DNA from: Cyanoderma ruficeps
Taxonomy: Eukaryota > Chordata > Aves > Passeriformes > Timaliidae
Direction of reading: 5' to 3'
DNA: 64,000 nt
Assembly (NCBI GenBank): GCA_008694505.1
Contig: VZDJ01000219.1
Coordinates: 13,041,956-13,105,955 of the forward strand
The notes under the pieces were generated by a model. That model was not told the DNA's origin, did no database searches, and saw only the letters and a program-made list of their open reading frames with translations. This document shows positions 25,601-40,600 of the stretch, in pieces. The translations under genes were made by a program, and so were the position numbers. Position 1 is the stretch's first letter; each line of letters opens with the position of its first letter.

Positions 25601-28600
25601 TTATTTTATATTCATGTATGACTGCTGGAGAATAGACACCAAGTTATAAAAACATCTCATCTTTTGCCTCAATACATCTTCCAGTTTATGATATGGAATA
25701 ATTGGCAGCATTTATCTTTTGAACACTTCAAGTGTTACTGTATTCACTTGAAAAGTAAGAAATGAAAGGCAGAGTTTGCAGCTGGGAGAAGGAAAAGCAT
25801 TACAGGAATCAGCTTCTCAGCCACAAAACTGCTTCCAACGTGCTAACTTCGTTAATGACAGCCTTTCTGACAGGAGGAAAGGGAGGAATGGGATGTCACT
25901 AAAAATTGCTAGATAAAATTTATTTTGTAAGTGACAAGAACAATTTATTGAACCTAGCAGAGAATTTATTGAACGAGTTATGAAAAGGTATAAAACCTTC
26001 CCAAATGTTTGCTGCCGTGGTTTGTATCACTGTGCTCCTGGAGTCTTTATCTGCAGCTCTGGTATCTGTCCACCCCATCACCAATCCCTGCACCAGGAAT
26101 TCTTTCCAGGCTTTTTCCCGGATCACCTGCCTGTGATCTTGCAAGAGCTGGATTGACACTGCAAGACCTAAACCTGCAGTTCCTTAAGTACAATAATAGG
26201 TTCAAAGCAACTTATTTTTGTCCCTGGAAGGAATGATCACAAGACAGCCTGGAATGCAACACGAGGCCTTGGTTCCTTTTTTAACCAGCCTCTTAATTCA
26301 CTCCCAAACAAGAAGGGAACAGCAACACAAGCAAGTCAACACAACCCATGAGAAAAGGCTGAGGGAAGTGGGATTGTTCAGCCTGGAGAAGGGAAGGATC
26401 TGGGGGGACCTAACTGTGCCTGAAGGAGCCAACAGGAAACATGGAGAGGGACAATTTCCAAGGGATGGAGTGCCAGGACAAGGGGGAATGGCTTCCCACT
26501 GCCAGAGGGCAGGATCAGATGGGATATTGGGAAGAAATTCCTCCCTGTGAGGGTGATGAGGCCCTGGCACAGGGTGCCCAGAGAAGCTGTGTCTGTCCCT
26601 GGATCCCTGGAAGTGTCCAAGGCCAGGCTGGACAGGGCTTGGAGCCACCTGAGACAGTGGGAGGTGTCACCATGGCAGGGGTGGCACTGGATGGGGTTTA
26701 AGGTCCCTCCCAGCCCAACCCATTCCATGGTTCTGTGATGAAGCACACTCAAGGCTCTGCAGTGGAACATTTCCCCATTTTTCCAGTGCAGAGCACAGGT
26801 AGGTCACTCATTTTCCCAGTAATGTGATCAAACTGTACTACACACTTCCCCATACCCAATCCAAATGGGAAGAGAAAACGAAAACATTGTTTTAAAAGAA
26901 TCACCAATTCCCCCTGCCTGGATTCAAAAGTGCTGCACAGAACCAGGCACCAGCAATATTTATGTAAGCACATATTTATATAAGTATCCCCAACATTCCA
27001 TGTACAACATTTATCCTTTTCTCACACCCAACCTGAGTGCTGAGCCGGGATTCCTGCTAATGGGATTTGTGAGTAAAGCTGAAATACCCCTCCCTGCACC
27101 TCATTTGACATGTGCCTCCAGTGCCTCCACTCACCTGACAGCCCAACCATCAACACTGGAGTGGAAAAAACCTGTCCTCACAGCTGACCAAGCTGCATTC
27201 CGACACACAGAGCATTAAGGCAAGGATGGATAAATCTGCTTTCAAATGTGTTTTCAAATCTGCCTCAGCAATAGTTGTTATCGTTCCAGCTGATGCTGGA
27301 TACTCAAGACACAAATTCCATATGCATCGGGATTCTTTCTTGAAATATCTTAAATAATTGATGCAAAATTCAGATTTTAGTCACTCTTGGGTATAAGCAA
27401 AGACTGCCCATGACTAAAGGAGTTATGATTTTCTCAGGACCAAGTTTTTCCCTTTTACACTCACCCCTCAGCATTCACCTCCTTATTTTTTCTCAGAACT
27501 CGCCCCCTTTCTCATTACACCCATTTCTTCTTTAACTCCAATTTTAAGAAAAAGCACTTCAGGCTTTTCTTTCTGCTTTCCTTTCATGCCGTTTCAAGGC
27601 TCACAAACACCACGACAGAGATCATGCAAAACGTGGTTAACAAAAGACTCAAACGATTCAACATCAAGGCAAAAAGTGAACAAAGTGAGCAAAAAGCAAA
27701 AAGACAGGTAGTTTGAGCAGTTTGGGAAGGGAGGCAGGAGAGTTCAGTGTCTTCTGAAACAAGGAACAGACACCACTCATGAAATACAGCTCCAAATTAA
27801 AGGCAGCTTTGAAGATGATCCAGAATGGTCAGAGATTATCAAAGCAAGAATTCAGAGAAGAAAAAACCAACCCCAAACCAAAATCCACTTGGTGGACAGT
27901 GACATTAAACAAAGCAGAAGATTANNNNNNNNNNNNNNNAAAAAAAAAAAAAAAAAAAAAAAAAGGGATGGAATTAATTTCACGAAGCCACAAATATAAA
28001 AAAAGCAAGCAAGGAAACCTTAGAAAGGTTTTAATCAGATTAGCAAGGCTGCTGTCACGGCATTCAGAACGATTTTGTTGGCTGTACCACTTCTGAAGAT
28101 CAAATCACCGAGTTAGACATGAAAATAATTCAGCACTATTTCAATGTTTTAAAGAGCTCTGACTGCCACATCATTTCCAGCACGTACATTCCGAGGAAAT
28201 ATCTTGTCTGAGAAGTATGAGAGGCATTTAATTTTCCACGCAGGCTCTGGAGATGGGACAGCGTGGCAAGGGGCCTGGATGGAAAAACACAGGTCTGCTC
28301 CAGTGAATTTCACAGGAATCCTGACACCGATTCCCAAATTGGATTAAGATCAGGAAACCCTGGGATTTTTGTACTGCTCAGAGATGGCAGAAAAAGGAAT
28401 TTCCTGGTCTCAAAGGGTGGTTCCATCAATGCCCTGTGCCTCAGTGCTGAATGGCTCCGTTTTGGACAGAGCACAAATCAACGTCCCCCACCTCAAAATC
28501 CTGCAGGGGGGAAGTAAACGCAGAGTTGTGGGATGATGGTTTGATCTGTGCCTTGTCCAAACCAGCACTGCTGTACCAGACTGGTGTGAGCAGAAAGGTT

Positions 28601-31600
28601 CGACTGCTCAGTGACTCTTCTCTGGCCCCATCCCCTGACACCCCCTGGAGATTTTTATAGGGATTGATGGAATCCCCTGTCAGTCTTCCCTTCTCCAGAC
28701 TGACCAGGCCCAGCTCCTGGAGTCTCTCCTCACAGGAGATCTTTCCTCCCTGTGTACTACCTAAGGCCAAGTCCCCTTTTTGCCTTTTTTCTTTTTGTTT
28801 TTTTGCACGTTTCAGACATGATTTGCTTCTTTCCAATCCACTTTTGCCTTTCTAATCCTCACCAAATCCAGCATCTCTTCTGAACAATTTCCTTGAAGCC
28901 ACAAAGCCAAATGTCCATTTAAATGACTGGAAATTTATGAGGTAATAACTAATGAGTGTAAAATCATATATTATGTATGGTTTGTATCCATTACTTCTGT
29001 GGCAGGTTCAAATCCAATCTGTGAATCTGATCTCAGTGTTTATTAATAGAAGATTTTAGTCCCTTCCTGTTGCCCAGGTGATTTCATTCTCTTACAAGAT
29101 TGTTGGCTGTTTCTAAACAAAAGCTTAAAATAAATCCCAACTACTGAAAAGGCAGGGATAACTCAACATACACTTCAATTAAAAAAATTAAAATATTGAA
29201 TATTGCCCTCAAATTTTGAAGATTAGCTGCATCTGGAAAGAAAGTGGGCCCTCCCTTGCTTGTTAATATTTTAGGATATTAAATAGCAAAAGTTGTAATA
29301 CTTCTACTTTAACCCACCTGAAATCAGTGGATTGCAAGAGGAATGGGAACATCTGATTTCAAATCAAATTCCCACAGAATTTCCCCCATCCCAGCTCCCC
29401 CAGCATGGGCTGCAGTTCAGTGTTATTAGACCCAGTTCTGCAACATTTTGACATAGCAAAACAATTGATTTTCCTCTTAATTAATAGGCACTCAGGTCTG
29501 CAAATCCCATTAGCCTTCCCTGGCATAGGAGGTAAAATTCAGGAAGGTGCTGAGAATGAAACATTCACACAGTAACTCATCAACAGTTTCCAAAGAAAAT
29601 GAAGGCAAACCTGAACTGTCTGCAGCCTGAAAGGAAAGGTTTGTTCATTTTATTTGAAGCTGGATACATTAAAAAAATTGCAAATGATTAACCCTTAGGT
29701 TCTGGCCAAGGAGATCAACCCCAAAGTCTGAGGTGCAACCACCACAGCAGCTGTGAAAAACCTGAAAATATATTATTTTACATTTTAAAAGAGGTCAGGT
29801 TTTGTCCTGTGCATATATAAAGGACCCTAAACTTCCCTAAAGAGAATAGGAACTGATTTTCAGCAGGTTCCCATTAATATTCTGGATGACACAGAACCCC
29901 AAACGTCCCATTCTACTCCATTAATATGAAAATGCAGCACAATCCATACAGCTCAAAAAGAAACAACCAGTTCAGGTTCTTATCCAAGATTCAAAAAAGC
30001 TCTCAAAACTATTTGGATCCTTTTCATCAAAGAACATTTTTACAGGGTTTACATATTTTCTTCAATTTTCCTATGGTTTTTCAGGTTAATATTAAGGGGG
30101 CTGATGATTGCTTTAAAAACACAGCTTGGTCTCTGCTTGCTCAGAGAAATCCTGAATGGTGCAACTTCTCAGCGTTCTGGCTTTTCAAAATTCAAATTTA
30201 GGGCTGCTGCTCAACCCTCCCAGTGTCTGACCTTCCTGCACTCCTAAACCCTTCCCTTTTGTGCAGAAGTGTGTTTAGTTTTTCAGGCTGTGCCCCAGTC
30301 ACAGGATTCCTGCAGACACCGAGCTGTTCACACCCAGATTTTCCAGGAGTGCTTTGCAGGGCTGGAAGCAGATGTCCTCCAAGCTGCTTTCATCCATCCC
30401 ACCTTGCATCATTTCCAGGCAACAACCTGATATTCTGAACTGAAATACTGCATGTTTCAGTAGCAAACCAGTCATAAAGCATTTAAAAGACATTTCAGTG
30501 TCACTTAACAAGGAAATATTTAGTCAATCTACTACTATTACAGTAATGCTCCAATTGCCATCTGGAAGACCCAGATTTAAAAATCAGGCTCTGGATCCCA
30601 GGCTCAGCTCAGGGAGGCCGAGTACATTGTAAAGAAGATGCAATTAAGTCTCCAGGGAAAGGCTTGTGCAGGCTGACATTGGCTGTGCAGCACGCAGCAC
30701 ACTCGCTGGGCTGGATAAAAATAACATATTGAAATGGCAGCTGCTCAGCAAAGGAAGAGGATTTGAGCAGGGATAAAAATATACCTTAAAAGAAGGGGAG
30801 AAAACGGTAAAATGCCTACTCAAAGCATTAAAAGGTAATACTGAGTGCACCGAATCGCTGTAAGATTCACCTTTTAACCTCGTGCAGAAAATAGTATTTA
30901 TTTCATCTAGCAGGACAACCTCAGAATTATTACTGACCTAAACAAATCCAAGGCTGGCACAGCTTAATCACCTCAGACACGAAGAACACGCTGTGATTGG
31001 ATTTCGCTACATTTGGAAGAATTCCTACTCCTGATTTTATTACAGAACTCCCAGCCTGCTGCTCTGAACAGATCATTTAAAGATGGAAATGATGTCCCAG
31101 AGACAGCAGGTTCCAAACTGTGACTGATGTCTATTGTCATGCCCATACTCTCAGCTGTTTTGAAGGGGTATTTCACACACTACCTCCTTCTCTGGCAGTC
31201 CACGACAATATGAAGGGGGTGCTGTTAATGTTGCACACTAAACTCACGCTGAGGCAGGATTAAACCTCTCACAAGATAGCAGTGAGACCTATTAGATCAT
31301 CTGAATTATTTCCATGCCATTCTGAGCCTGCTCTCCGCAGTATGTTTTATTACTGTCTTGCCCAGGCTATTTTTAAAGTCTCAAACCCAGAAGCTTTTCC
31401 TTTCTGAGAGTATCCAACTTTAGTTCAAAGCGCTGCATGCACTGATTAACCCATTTAAAATGCAAACCGAAAAAAAACCACTTCTTATGGAGCTGCTGAT
31501 TTAAATGCAGGTGTTGGAAACAGCAAACAAGATTTGAGCTGACAGCCACAATTTGTCCTATTTAAAGATTTCTATATCCGAGGTTTTTAAATAAAGACGG

Positions 31601-34600
31601 GGCAAGAAAAGAGAAAACACGAGACAGGATCTGTGTTAGCAGATGGAAAATAAACACAAAGGGCTCGTGATCAGCAGCCCCACTCCAGGCCTGACGGGGA
31701 ATGTTTTGTCCCAGCAGTTTACAGTTTTTTTCCAGCTGTATCAGTTGGTTTAACTGAAGGTATTTCCTCTCCTCGCAGACCCCACCCTGCTCAGGGATGA
31801 TCTCTGCAGCGTTACCACGGCACGGCGGATACTGGGCTGAATAAAGATCCAGTCCTTAAATACACCACAGGAACTAAGTCACTGAGCGCTGTGCCAGAGC
31901 AGCACAGCCAAATTCAGGCTCTGCACACTTCACTGGGAGCAAAGTTCGTGTTCTTGCCGAGGAGATCCTTGAAAAATGAGGCTTCACAACAAAGTGTTGC
32001 ACGTAGAGTCACTTAAATGTCCCATCTGGGCTTTGAGGCTTTTTGTTTTCTGTACAGTTATATAAATGTTAACTATGAAACAGAATAATTCACAAGGAAT
32101 CTAAGCAACAGTTCCCCCACTGATGTCCCTGTGTTTCAATCAGTGTGAGACAAGGCCCACGGAACTTTGGAGAAGCCACAGATGACTCTGCAGAGGGGAT
32201 TAACACTCAGGCTAAAAGCAGGAATCAACGCGTGTCAGAACTATTTGTATTCTTTGCTGACATACTTATTCCATCACTCTTAAAACATGCTAAGCACTCA
32301 AAAAGAAATATTTCAACTGCAAAGAACCTTTTCAAAGCATTTAAACTAAACATCAAGCTACTTACTTTCAGAAGTACCCTTGCTTAGCCGCTGACCATAA
32401 ATACGTATGAAGCTGACTTTGTTAAATTCAGATTTAAAGGGACGTTTTATTTTGTCCCTTGGCCATTTCACCTTGGGCCAGATTTCCAAGCTGTAACCTG
32501 GTTTGGGAGTGCCTGGCACTTGGATAGAAGGTTTTTGGGCAAATCCCAGGTGCTCAGTCAAGAAAGAGCACCTCATACTTGGCTCCATTTGGAATTCTGG
32601 GGGCATGGGATGATGCCAGACAGAACATAAACCAAATGAAAAGCTGTTAATACTTGTCCTTAATAAAAGCCTGGTCCCCACTGCATAAGGAGGGAAGGTA
32701 TTTTGGGGGTTTAATTCATCTGGCATCACTTTTATCCACATCAGGCTCTCCCTGCCATTTCAACGGGGAAGTATTTCATGGTGTTTCTCAGCACACTGAA
32801 TTTCTGCACAGCACTGGGGAACGGGAAACTCGAGCTGCATTTCCAGACCACAGAGAAGGCAACAAACACAAGTTCTTGCCAGTTTATCAAGGGTTGGTCT
32901 TCTGAGCAAGAATCACTATTAAAACAAGTCAGATTTCATTACCACCACAAGCCTTGATATCAAAAGGAATTTACTTGCAGAAACCACAAGTGCAGGTTTG
33001 TTTTTTTTTTAGTGGTCTCGTGACTGGTAACAAAAGTGAGTGGTTAGATAAGAAACGTGTGTGAGAATCTGACTACTCCACTCCTACAAGCAACCACTGA
33101 ACTGAACTGGATTACTCATCCTACAGGACATGAAACTACAGCTCTGAATTGTTGACCATAAGCAGTTTCTATTCAGACAAAATTATGTGCAGACAATACT
33201 TGGAATACTTTGTAAGCTGAGGTATTTCCAAAGCAAGATTACCTTTGCCAGAAAAACAAAAGTGGGAAAAAAAAAAAAAAAGAGAGAAAGTCCAAATGCA
33301 AGTCACTTCAACCTCTCTTTTCTTTTCCCAATGGTTCCAAAAAGGTAAAAAAAGACAAAATTCTGTTTTTCTCAAAAGGACACGGATAACCCTTATTCTT
33401 TCTCAAGACAGAAAAAACTATGATTTCAAGAAAACCATGTTAAGCAAAAAGTTACTTCTTGCTGAGCTGCACAATATTCCTGAAGCTGATCAAAACCCCT
33501 GGCAAATAACACAACAGGTCAGCCTGTGTTTGTGTTCTGCATTGCTCTGGACAGGGACAGACACCCTCCAGTGCTCCTGTGCTGTAACAGCTCCATTCAC
33601 ACACTGAAAAAAGCCACCAGGTGCACGAAGTAAATTCGCTTTTCCCATCCAAAACTGGAGTGTCTTACTTTCAGTGAGCCCCTCTCCCCAATTATTTACT
33701 GCAGGAAATAGTCTCTGTCTAAATTTACCTTTCAGTGAATCATTTTCAGCCCTCATTATGTCAATTAGGGAGTTCTCCAGTGAGTGCATGTCGAAAGTCC
33801 TCGTGCGATCCTGCAAGCAAACACAAACAGAGCCCGTGTTCAACACCTGGGACACAAAAGCTGCCGTTTCCTTCTACATAACCACAGCAGAATTAAGCAA
33901 AAATCACATGCCAAAGGACAGAGGAATATTAAAAATTTCCTCTGGCAGAGGAAATATTAAAAATTATAATAGTATTAAATATGAATCTGATTTATAATAA
34001 TCTAATCATAACCAATGAAGTGTAATACCAACTATTTCTCCTTCCTATTAACCAAAGCCATCATTTAACACATGCACAGGTCAGACTTTCTCAACCAAAC
34101 AATAAATTCCACATCATACAAATCTGATCTTATAGAGAAGCAAAACACGATGTAAAATAGCCTGGCACTGCTTTAATTTAACTGGCAAATTCAGAATAAC
34201 TGAAATTTCTTGTAATCTCTGGAATCTTTACAGTATCATAAAAGAACCCAAAGGTCACTCTAAATCCCAATATTATTCACATATCCAAGCTTTCTGTGTA
34301 TTTATACATTTGGGCTTGGATAGAATTTTATACAATTACATTAATCCACCCTGATTTTGATTGCCTTCTGTCCAAGAAGCTCTCAACCATCAGCTGTAAA
34401 GACTTTATTCCATTCCTGTTCTAAGGAATCCCCTCTGAACTGAGCTCAAGCCTTGGGAAGTCTCTGTTGAAACCAGAAAGAGAAACGTGAGCAATTCGGG
34501 ACATTTTTGCTCTTGACTCCTTCTCCACAACTCTTGTTATTCCAGCACTGAGCGTGTTTTTTGTCCCTAACGCTGGCTGTGAAGCTGAAATTTCTCCAAA

Positions 34601-37600
34601 GCACACAGATCCAGCTTGGAATAGTTTTAAGGGCAGTGGTGAGTTATAAAGTGCTTTATTTCAGTGCTGAAGCAGCAGTGATTGTGTGGTGCAAGGGCCC
34701 TTCCTGATTTCTCTGATCGCTCACTCTGGACTTTAAATACCTCAGACTATTCCAAGAGCAGGAACTCACCAGCTCCTGATCCATTTCCAAGTTGTAAATT
34801 ACATTCTGATCACTAAAAAATACCATTTTTCAATCGAATTTCCTGGTATTTTTCCTCTCCTCAGAACAGTTTATTACTGAGACAGAACAGGCCACGTATT
34901 CCAACCCGGATGTGCCGTGTCTCAAATAGCATTAAAAAGGCCAGAGTTTGGAACCAGTTCCTTTATTAAGTCTAGCAAATATCAAATTTGCTATAAAAAG
35001 CACAGCATTGCCCTGTCTCCCCACAGGATTGATTTCCGTGGTCATTTCTATTACAAGATAATTGAGGCACCTTAGAGAGAATATCAGGAGCATTTAAATT
35101 CTTAAATTTTGTGCTTTTCTTTCACATATTTCCTGCAGTTTTCTGCTTTTCCTAGCAGATTTCATTTATTGGTTTTGGTTTAAACATTGCTACTTCTCAC
35201 CTATTTCAAACTCTAGTTACATTAGAATCCCTCAGCAGGAGGGAGCACAAGCCCTCAGGTTTTGGATCCATTAGGATCCAAGAGTTGAATAACTCAGGAA
35301 TGGATATTAAAAGGCAACCTCTGCATTTCCAGCAGTCCTGACAAAATGACAAAAAATAGCCTAAAAACACAGGTGGGAGCATTTACTGCAAACCTGATGT
35401 CCCTCAGCAGCTTCTCCTTCCTGAATTCTTGTGTTAACCTCAAGCCCACCCCGTGAACAGCTACAAAACTCTAATTTTACAAAGTGCAGAACCTCTGTAA
35501 TTCCAAATCTTTGTGGAATTGTGACACTTCACATTTCAATTGTCTGAGAGACACAAAGGAAGTGACCCAGGCCAAGTAATTCCCAGTTTATTGTGCTGAG
35601 CACCTGAGCCTGAAGCAAGTCTCTTCTCTCTAAAATATCTGTTTTATGTTGGCTCGAGCTGTAGTAACAAAGGGTTTGCTGCAATGCTAATTTTTAATAT
35701 TCAGAACAGAGAATCTGAACATTTGAAGGGGAAAAAAATGGAATTGAACTGGTTGGCTCACAGGGAAGCACATTCTCCAATGCAAGATTTTGGTGCTGAG
35801 GAATTTATTTTGCTTTTCAAGTGAACCACAAGCTGTTCCTTTTTTTAGGGTGAGGTCCATAAGCTGCAAATCACACTGTAAACACTTTAAAACACAACCC
35901 TGCACAGTGATCCCAGAGATCAACTGGTGATATTCCCACCTGCAGCTATCAGCAAGCCCAGAAAAAGGAGGAATGGCTAAAATTTGGGATATATAAGGAG
36001 AAGACTCTGTACATCAACCCAGTGAAAAGATGTCAGTCCTAAATAAAGACCAGCCAAGATGCCAAGCTCAGCTGGGTCACAGGTTTGCACAGTGCTTATT
36101 ATTAAAAAAAAAATAAAAATTCATTAGTTTAGTTGATTATTTACCCTGACAAGTTGTACCCTACTAGAGAAAGTCACCGGCTGAGAATTTGAAATTTCAG
36201 AATTTTTATACAAATTAAAGTCTTTTTTTATAGTGAAACTCCTTTGAAAACAGCAGCACAGGTTTCATCAGTCTCATCTTCCAAGACATGTTACCAGAAC
36301 CACATCTGAAATATATCCATTTTTTGTGCACCTAAAGAAACTCCACATGAATTTTTCCTGCACAGGAAGATCATATTTTGAATTTAAAAATCCCGTACAT
36401 TAATTCTCCTGTACATGAGAAAAATAAACATTTAATTTAACTGTTAATTCATTACATTTAAGTTGCACCCTCAGCATTACCATCACCTGAATAATTAAGA
36501 TGCCAGAAGCTGAGAGCACTTCCCAGGATGGGCCTCCCAATGATAAGTCCCAAACTGCACCAAAAAAAAATAAATCAAGGTATGAACACTTGCTGGTAGC
36601 TAAGGCTGGGCCTGATCTCTTCAAATAAGATTGATCTGAAGTCCAAGGCATCAATAATAATGCAAAAGATGTCGTTGCATTCAGTAATTTATTGCTCAGT
36701 ATTTATGAGGTAGGTGTAGTTGTAAAAGTGGGGCTTGTTTTAGACATTTAAATCTTTGTCAAACCAGAACGTTTGTGCAAATCAAAACCCTCACAGCTAC
36801 ATTTGTACCTTAATTAGAGCAGGAAAAGCCTGAAACTTTCTGAAACCTTGTTACCATTTCCCTCAATTCCCGAGTCACCTGTCTCTGGCACAGGAGAGGC
36901 AATATCACCATATTTATCATCGTAAATACAAGTTCCACACTTCTCTGTCAACTGCCACACAATTTTGGACTGGATTATGCTTCTGGGGAAGCTTCTCCCC
37001 CTTCCCAGCACCCTACAAATGCTGTATCCCAGCTCCCAGTCCAGTACCCAGTGAATTAAAGGCTTGGAATAAACAGGTTTTTCCTGAAAGGATGTTGCTG
37101 TGTTCTGTCTGCCCAGATCATCTTTTATGGCTTCACCGGGGAACAATAAGAAAGAGCTGGAAAAGTGAAGTGGCACAAACCACAAAGTTTAGTCCAACTT
37201 GAACTTTTCAAGTGTTAGAAATGACAAACCTGGTCTGGAAAGGTTTGTAACACATGTGATTCTGTTTTAGCTGTATGTTAAGTTCATCATGTAACTCCCA
37301 GAAATGATCTTCCACAATATCTTGCCTTCTCGCTCTTTGCTGGGCTGCTAAGTACACAACTTTCAAAGGAAAATGCTTAATAAGAGCACTCCTTTTAATC
37401 TTAGGGAAAAGACAAACATAATTCAAATAGCTTCTTAACAAAAGCTCTCTTTAAACAGAAACCCTGAGGTCAAAAACACACAGGAGGGCCAAAGCCCAAG
37501 TATTAACGTCAGTAGTAAGTTTATAAAACAAGAACAGTGTTAACTTCCACAGCACTTAACTTGTGCATGTCACACCACATTAGAGCGCTGCTAATCCCAC

Positions 37601-40600
37601 AGATCAGTAGCTGTGGGGAACAGCACACAAAACACTAATTACTGCACAGCTGATGGAGTTACAGAAAAACGGGGGAGCAGGTTTAAAAACCCAACTTCAA
37701 GGATTTGCTCTGTTTTCACATGATACCTTGAAATGATTGGGAATAATTGCTGGTGCTGGAATAAAAAAAAAATTAAATTGTGCAAAGCAAAAAAGCTCTT
37801 TCTGTGCAGCCGGCCATCGTGACTTACGGAAAGGTTCCTCAAACCCAAATATTAAAATAAAGAGGAACGGGAAAGAAAATTTATTTGCAAGACCCCTTCA
37901 AGAGGAAAGTTTGGCAAACGCATTCAAGAGGTTATTTATTTATTTTTTTTTTTAAATTCCAGTTCCCTGTGAATTTGTTTAATGCACTTATTAGCTCAGG
38001 CCATTTCTATGGGCAAACAAACGCTGACGTCGAGGTCGGAATTCAAACACGTTTTGTAATCACGAATGTGTTTTCTCAAACATTCCATATCTGCCCGGGG
38101 GAAGAGCAAGTCTCCCTGGCACAGGCCCTGGCTGGATTTGGAAGGGGTTATATACCTGGAAACCAGCCACTGGGGAAGAAAGGAAAAAACATTTTGAACA
38201 AGTGGATACAATGAGCTGCTCTCATGTACAAAATTCTTTGAAATGGGCAGTTATTTTCGAGCCCGATTCCAGGAAGAAACACAAATTCTTTTTAAGCATT
38301 TTTACAGAAAGCTGAGCACTATTGCTTCACTTGCTTGTGCCTTCAGAGAGCCATTTAAAAAAACATCACCATGCACTGAAGATGAGATCTGGAAAGCTGG
38401 AAATGCCTATCAAAGCAAGATTTATGCATTGCATAACAGGCAGGATGTTCCACTCATGAGGAAGTGCAAGTACACAGCCAAAGGAAAGCCAAAACAATCT
38501 CGAAGGCAGCGCTGCCGTGAAACGCAATTACTGAGCACCGAGTTTGTCAGGGCTGCTGGGAGAGAAGGACAAGGAATTATCCTTAAAAATCACTGACTTG
38601 GTAAGGTGCCACAGTCACAGTCAAAGCATTTTCATCTATTAATTCTCAGGGAAGGCTGAGAGAGCCAAAAGGCTCCGGTTTTTTTTGCTTTTTAATTTTA
38701 ATTCAGGAACCATTTTTTCATTTGGAGACCATTTCCTTTTCAAACGAACACACAAAGAACAATGGCTTTTCTCTTTTCAAAAGATCTTTGAAGGGGGGAG
38801 CCTGCCCAGTGGCTAAAGCACAACATCAAAACTTAATTTCATTAACAGATCTGGTTAAGTCTTCTCTGACCTTGCTGCCAGTTCCATCCCTGCAAGAGGT
38901 TCCTCCAGACACTGTCGCTTGGGAATTGCAGGAGACAGGATTCCAAATGGAAAACACTTAGAGCAGAGAGCACAGGGTTTGCAGTGCAGCTCTCAGTGCC
39001 AAGGCAAGGCATCATCAAATTGCAAGGTTATCAAACTGATCACCACAGTATTTTTCCTTTCATCTGCACCATTTGGAGCACCCGTTTCATCCCATGGGCA
39101 GGGAGGTTGGAAGGGAGCAGGAGTTCACATCAGTGAATAGGGAAATTATGCAATGCCATCCTCTCCAAAGAGGAAAAGAGCTCTCACTCCTGGTCACCCC
39201 GAGATTTCCATCAAAACACAGGCAGAATCCTGTGTGTCACCAAGCTCTGGAACAGACACAACCTTTGAGGAAAAGAAAATAAAAGCGATCCCCGAATATT
39301 TGCAATTGCTGGTTCACATTTTGCCTTCTGAAGAAACTCATTTTCACTAGATTGCAGCACCACTTGTTAATGATTTAAGCAGCAAAACATAAATATTAAA
39401 TGAAAGGGATTGTTGTATCAAATTACTCCATTATGTTGCTGCAGCAAAGACAGCTTTCAATTATTTCCTAAACAGGAATTTAAGAAGATTCCAGTAACAA
39501 AATAGCTTTGTCCAGTACATGATTGCATCAGCAAGGATACTTCAGGGGCACAGAGAGAGAGAGAAAGAGACAGAGATCCATGAACACAAATATGTAATGA
39601 GCAAAATTCTGCTTTGAGTCAGGAATAGAATCAGCAGAGTCAAAAAAAAAATAAAAAGACATCAAAGGTAAAATTTTACATCATTTGTTTCCAGTGATTC
39701 AAAAATTCACTGTGCTTTCAACACTCAGCTAACGTGACCAAAGGAGCTAAAGATTTTATACAAAAGAAAAAAAAAAAAGTTGTAATAAGCAGTTGTCCAA
39801 GATGGCTTCAATATTAATCAGCATCTTTCTAGGGCTGCAGTGCTGAAGTCCTGCTCTGTGCCCTGCCCTTTTCCTCTCAAAAGTGATACTAACAGACTGG
39901 AAAGCACTTCACTCCACACTTTCCTTTTCTTGGCATGAAGGAGTGTCAGACTTGGTCTTGACATGTACAGCTTCATCAGAGTGTTTATGTAAACAGACAC
40001 CAACATGCTACACCAAAATGATTTCTTTACCATGATCAAACTACGTGTGTCTGCTATTCCGTGTCTGGAGCACCATCCAGAAGTCAAGGTTGACTTTGCC
40101 AGTTTCCTGAAATTTCCTTGAGGCCAATCCAAGCACACTGCTCTGCCTGTGTGTATATTTGGGCCTTACACACAGCAGCAAGGACACACTTGATCTCATT
40201 CTGTCACTCTCAACATCAGCTACGTGTCAGGGTACAGAGTGAATCAAACCGTGAGCCAAGGCTCGCTGCAGTGAGGCTGAAAAAAGACCAGCTCCAGCTG
40301 GGTCCCTTTTCCTAATGGTTTCACTGGATAAATTGGGTATGCTGGACACAGCTTCATTATGTTCATTGCAAATCCTGACGTTAAAATCAGTTATTACTCT
40401 GCTTTCTAAATTTGGAAGGGCTCTACCTGATACTGAACCAGTCAGTAGCACTGCAGTGGAAAAAAAAAAAAGGGCTCTAAAGGAAAGTTATTGCCAGCAG
40501 CTGCTGTGCTGTCAGCAGGGCCTGCACACCACCAAAAACCTGCAGTTTGCAAAGAACCCAACTATCCCCAAACCCACAAAGTCCCTGTTAAATGTATTTC

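Larger units (their letters stand above)
17203..33728 (-). other. CPEB4 large intron (expected home of the two alternative exons)
   Basis: 16.5 kb, gtaaat...cttcag, phase 1 at both ends. It holds five CR1 fragments, a CA repeat and a 15-N gap. In this family a 51-nt exon and a 24-nt microexon lie here. I looked for minus-strand codons for the GRRR microexon and for the NYSYPGSD-type exon as I remember them and found neither. The remaining sequence is ordinary intron with short spurious open frames. Confidence 0.85.
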
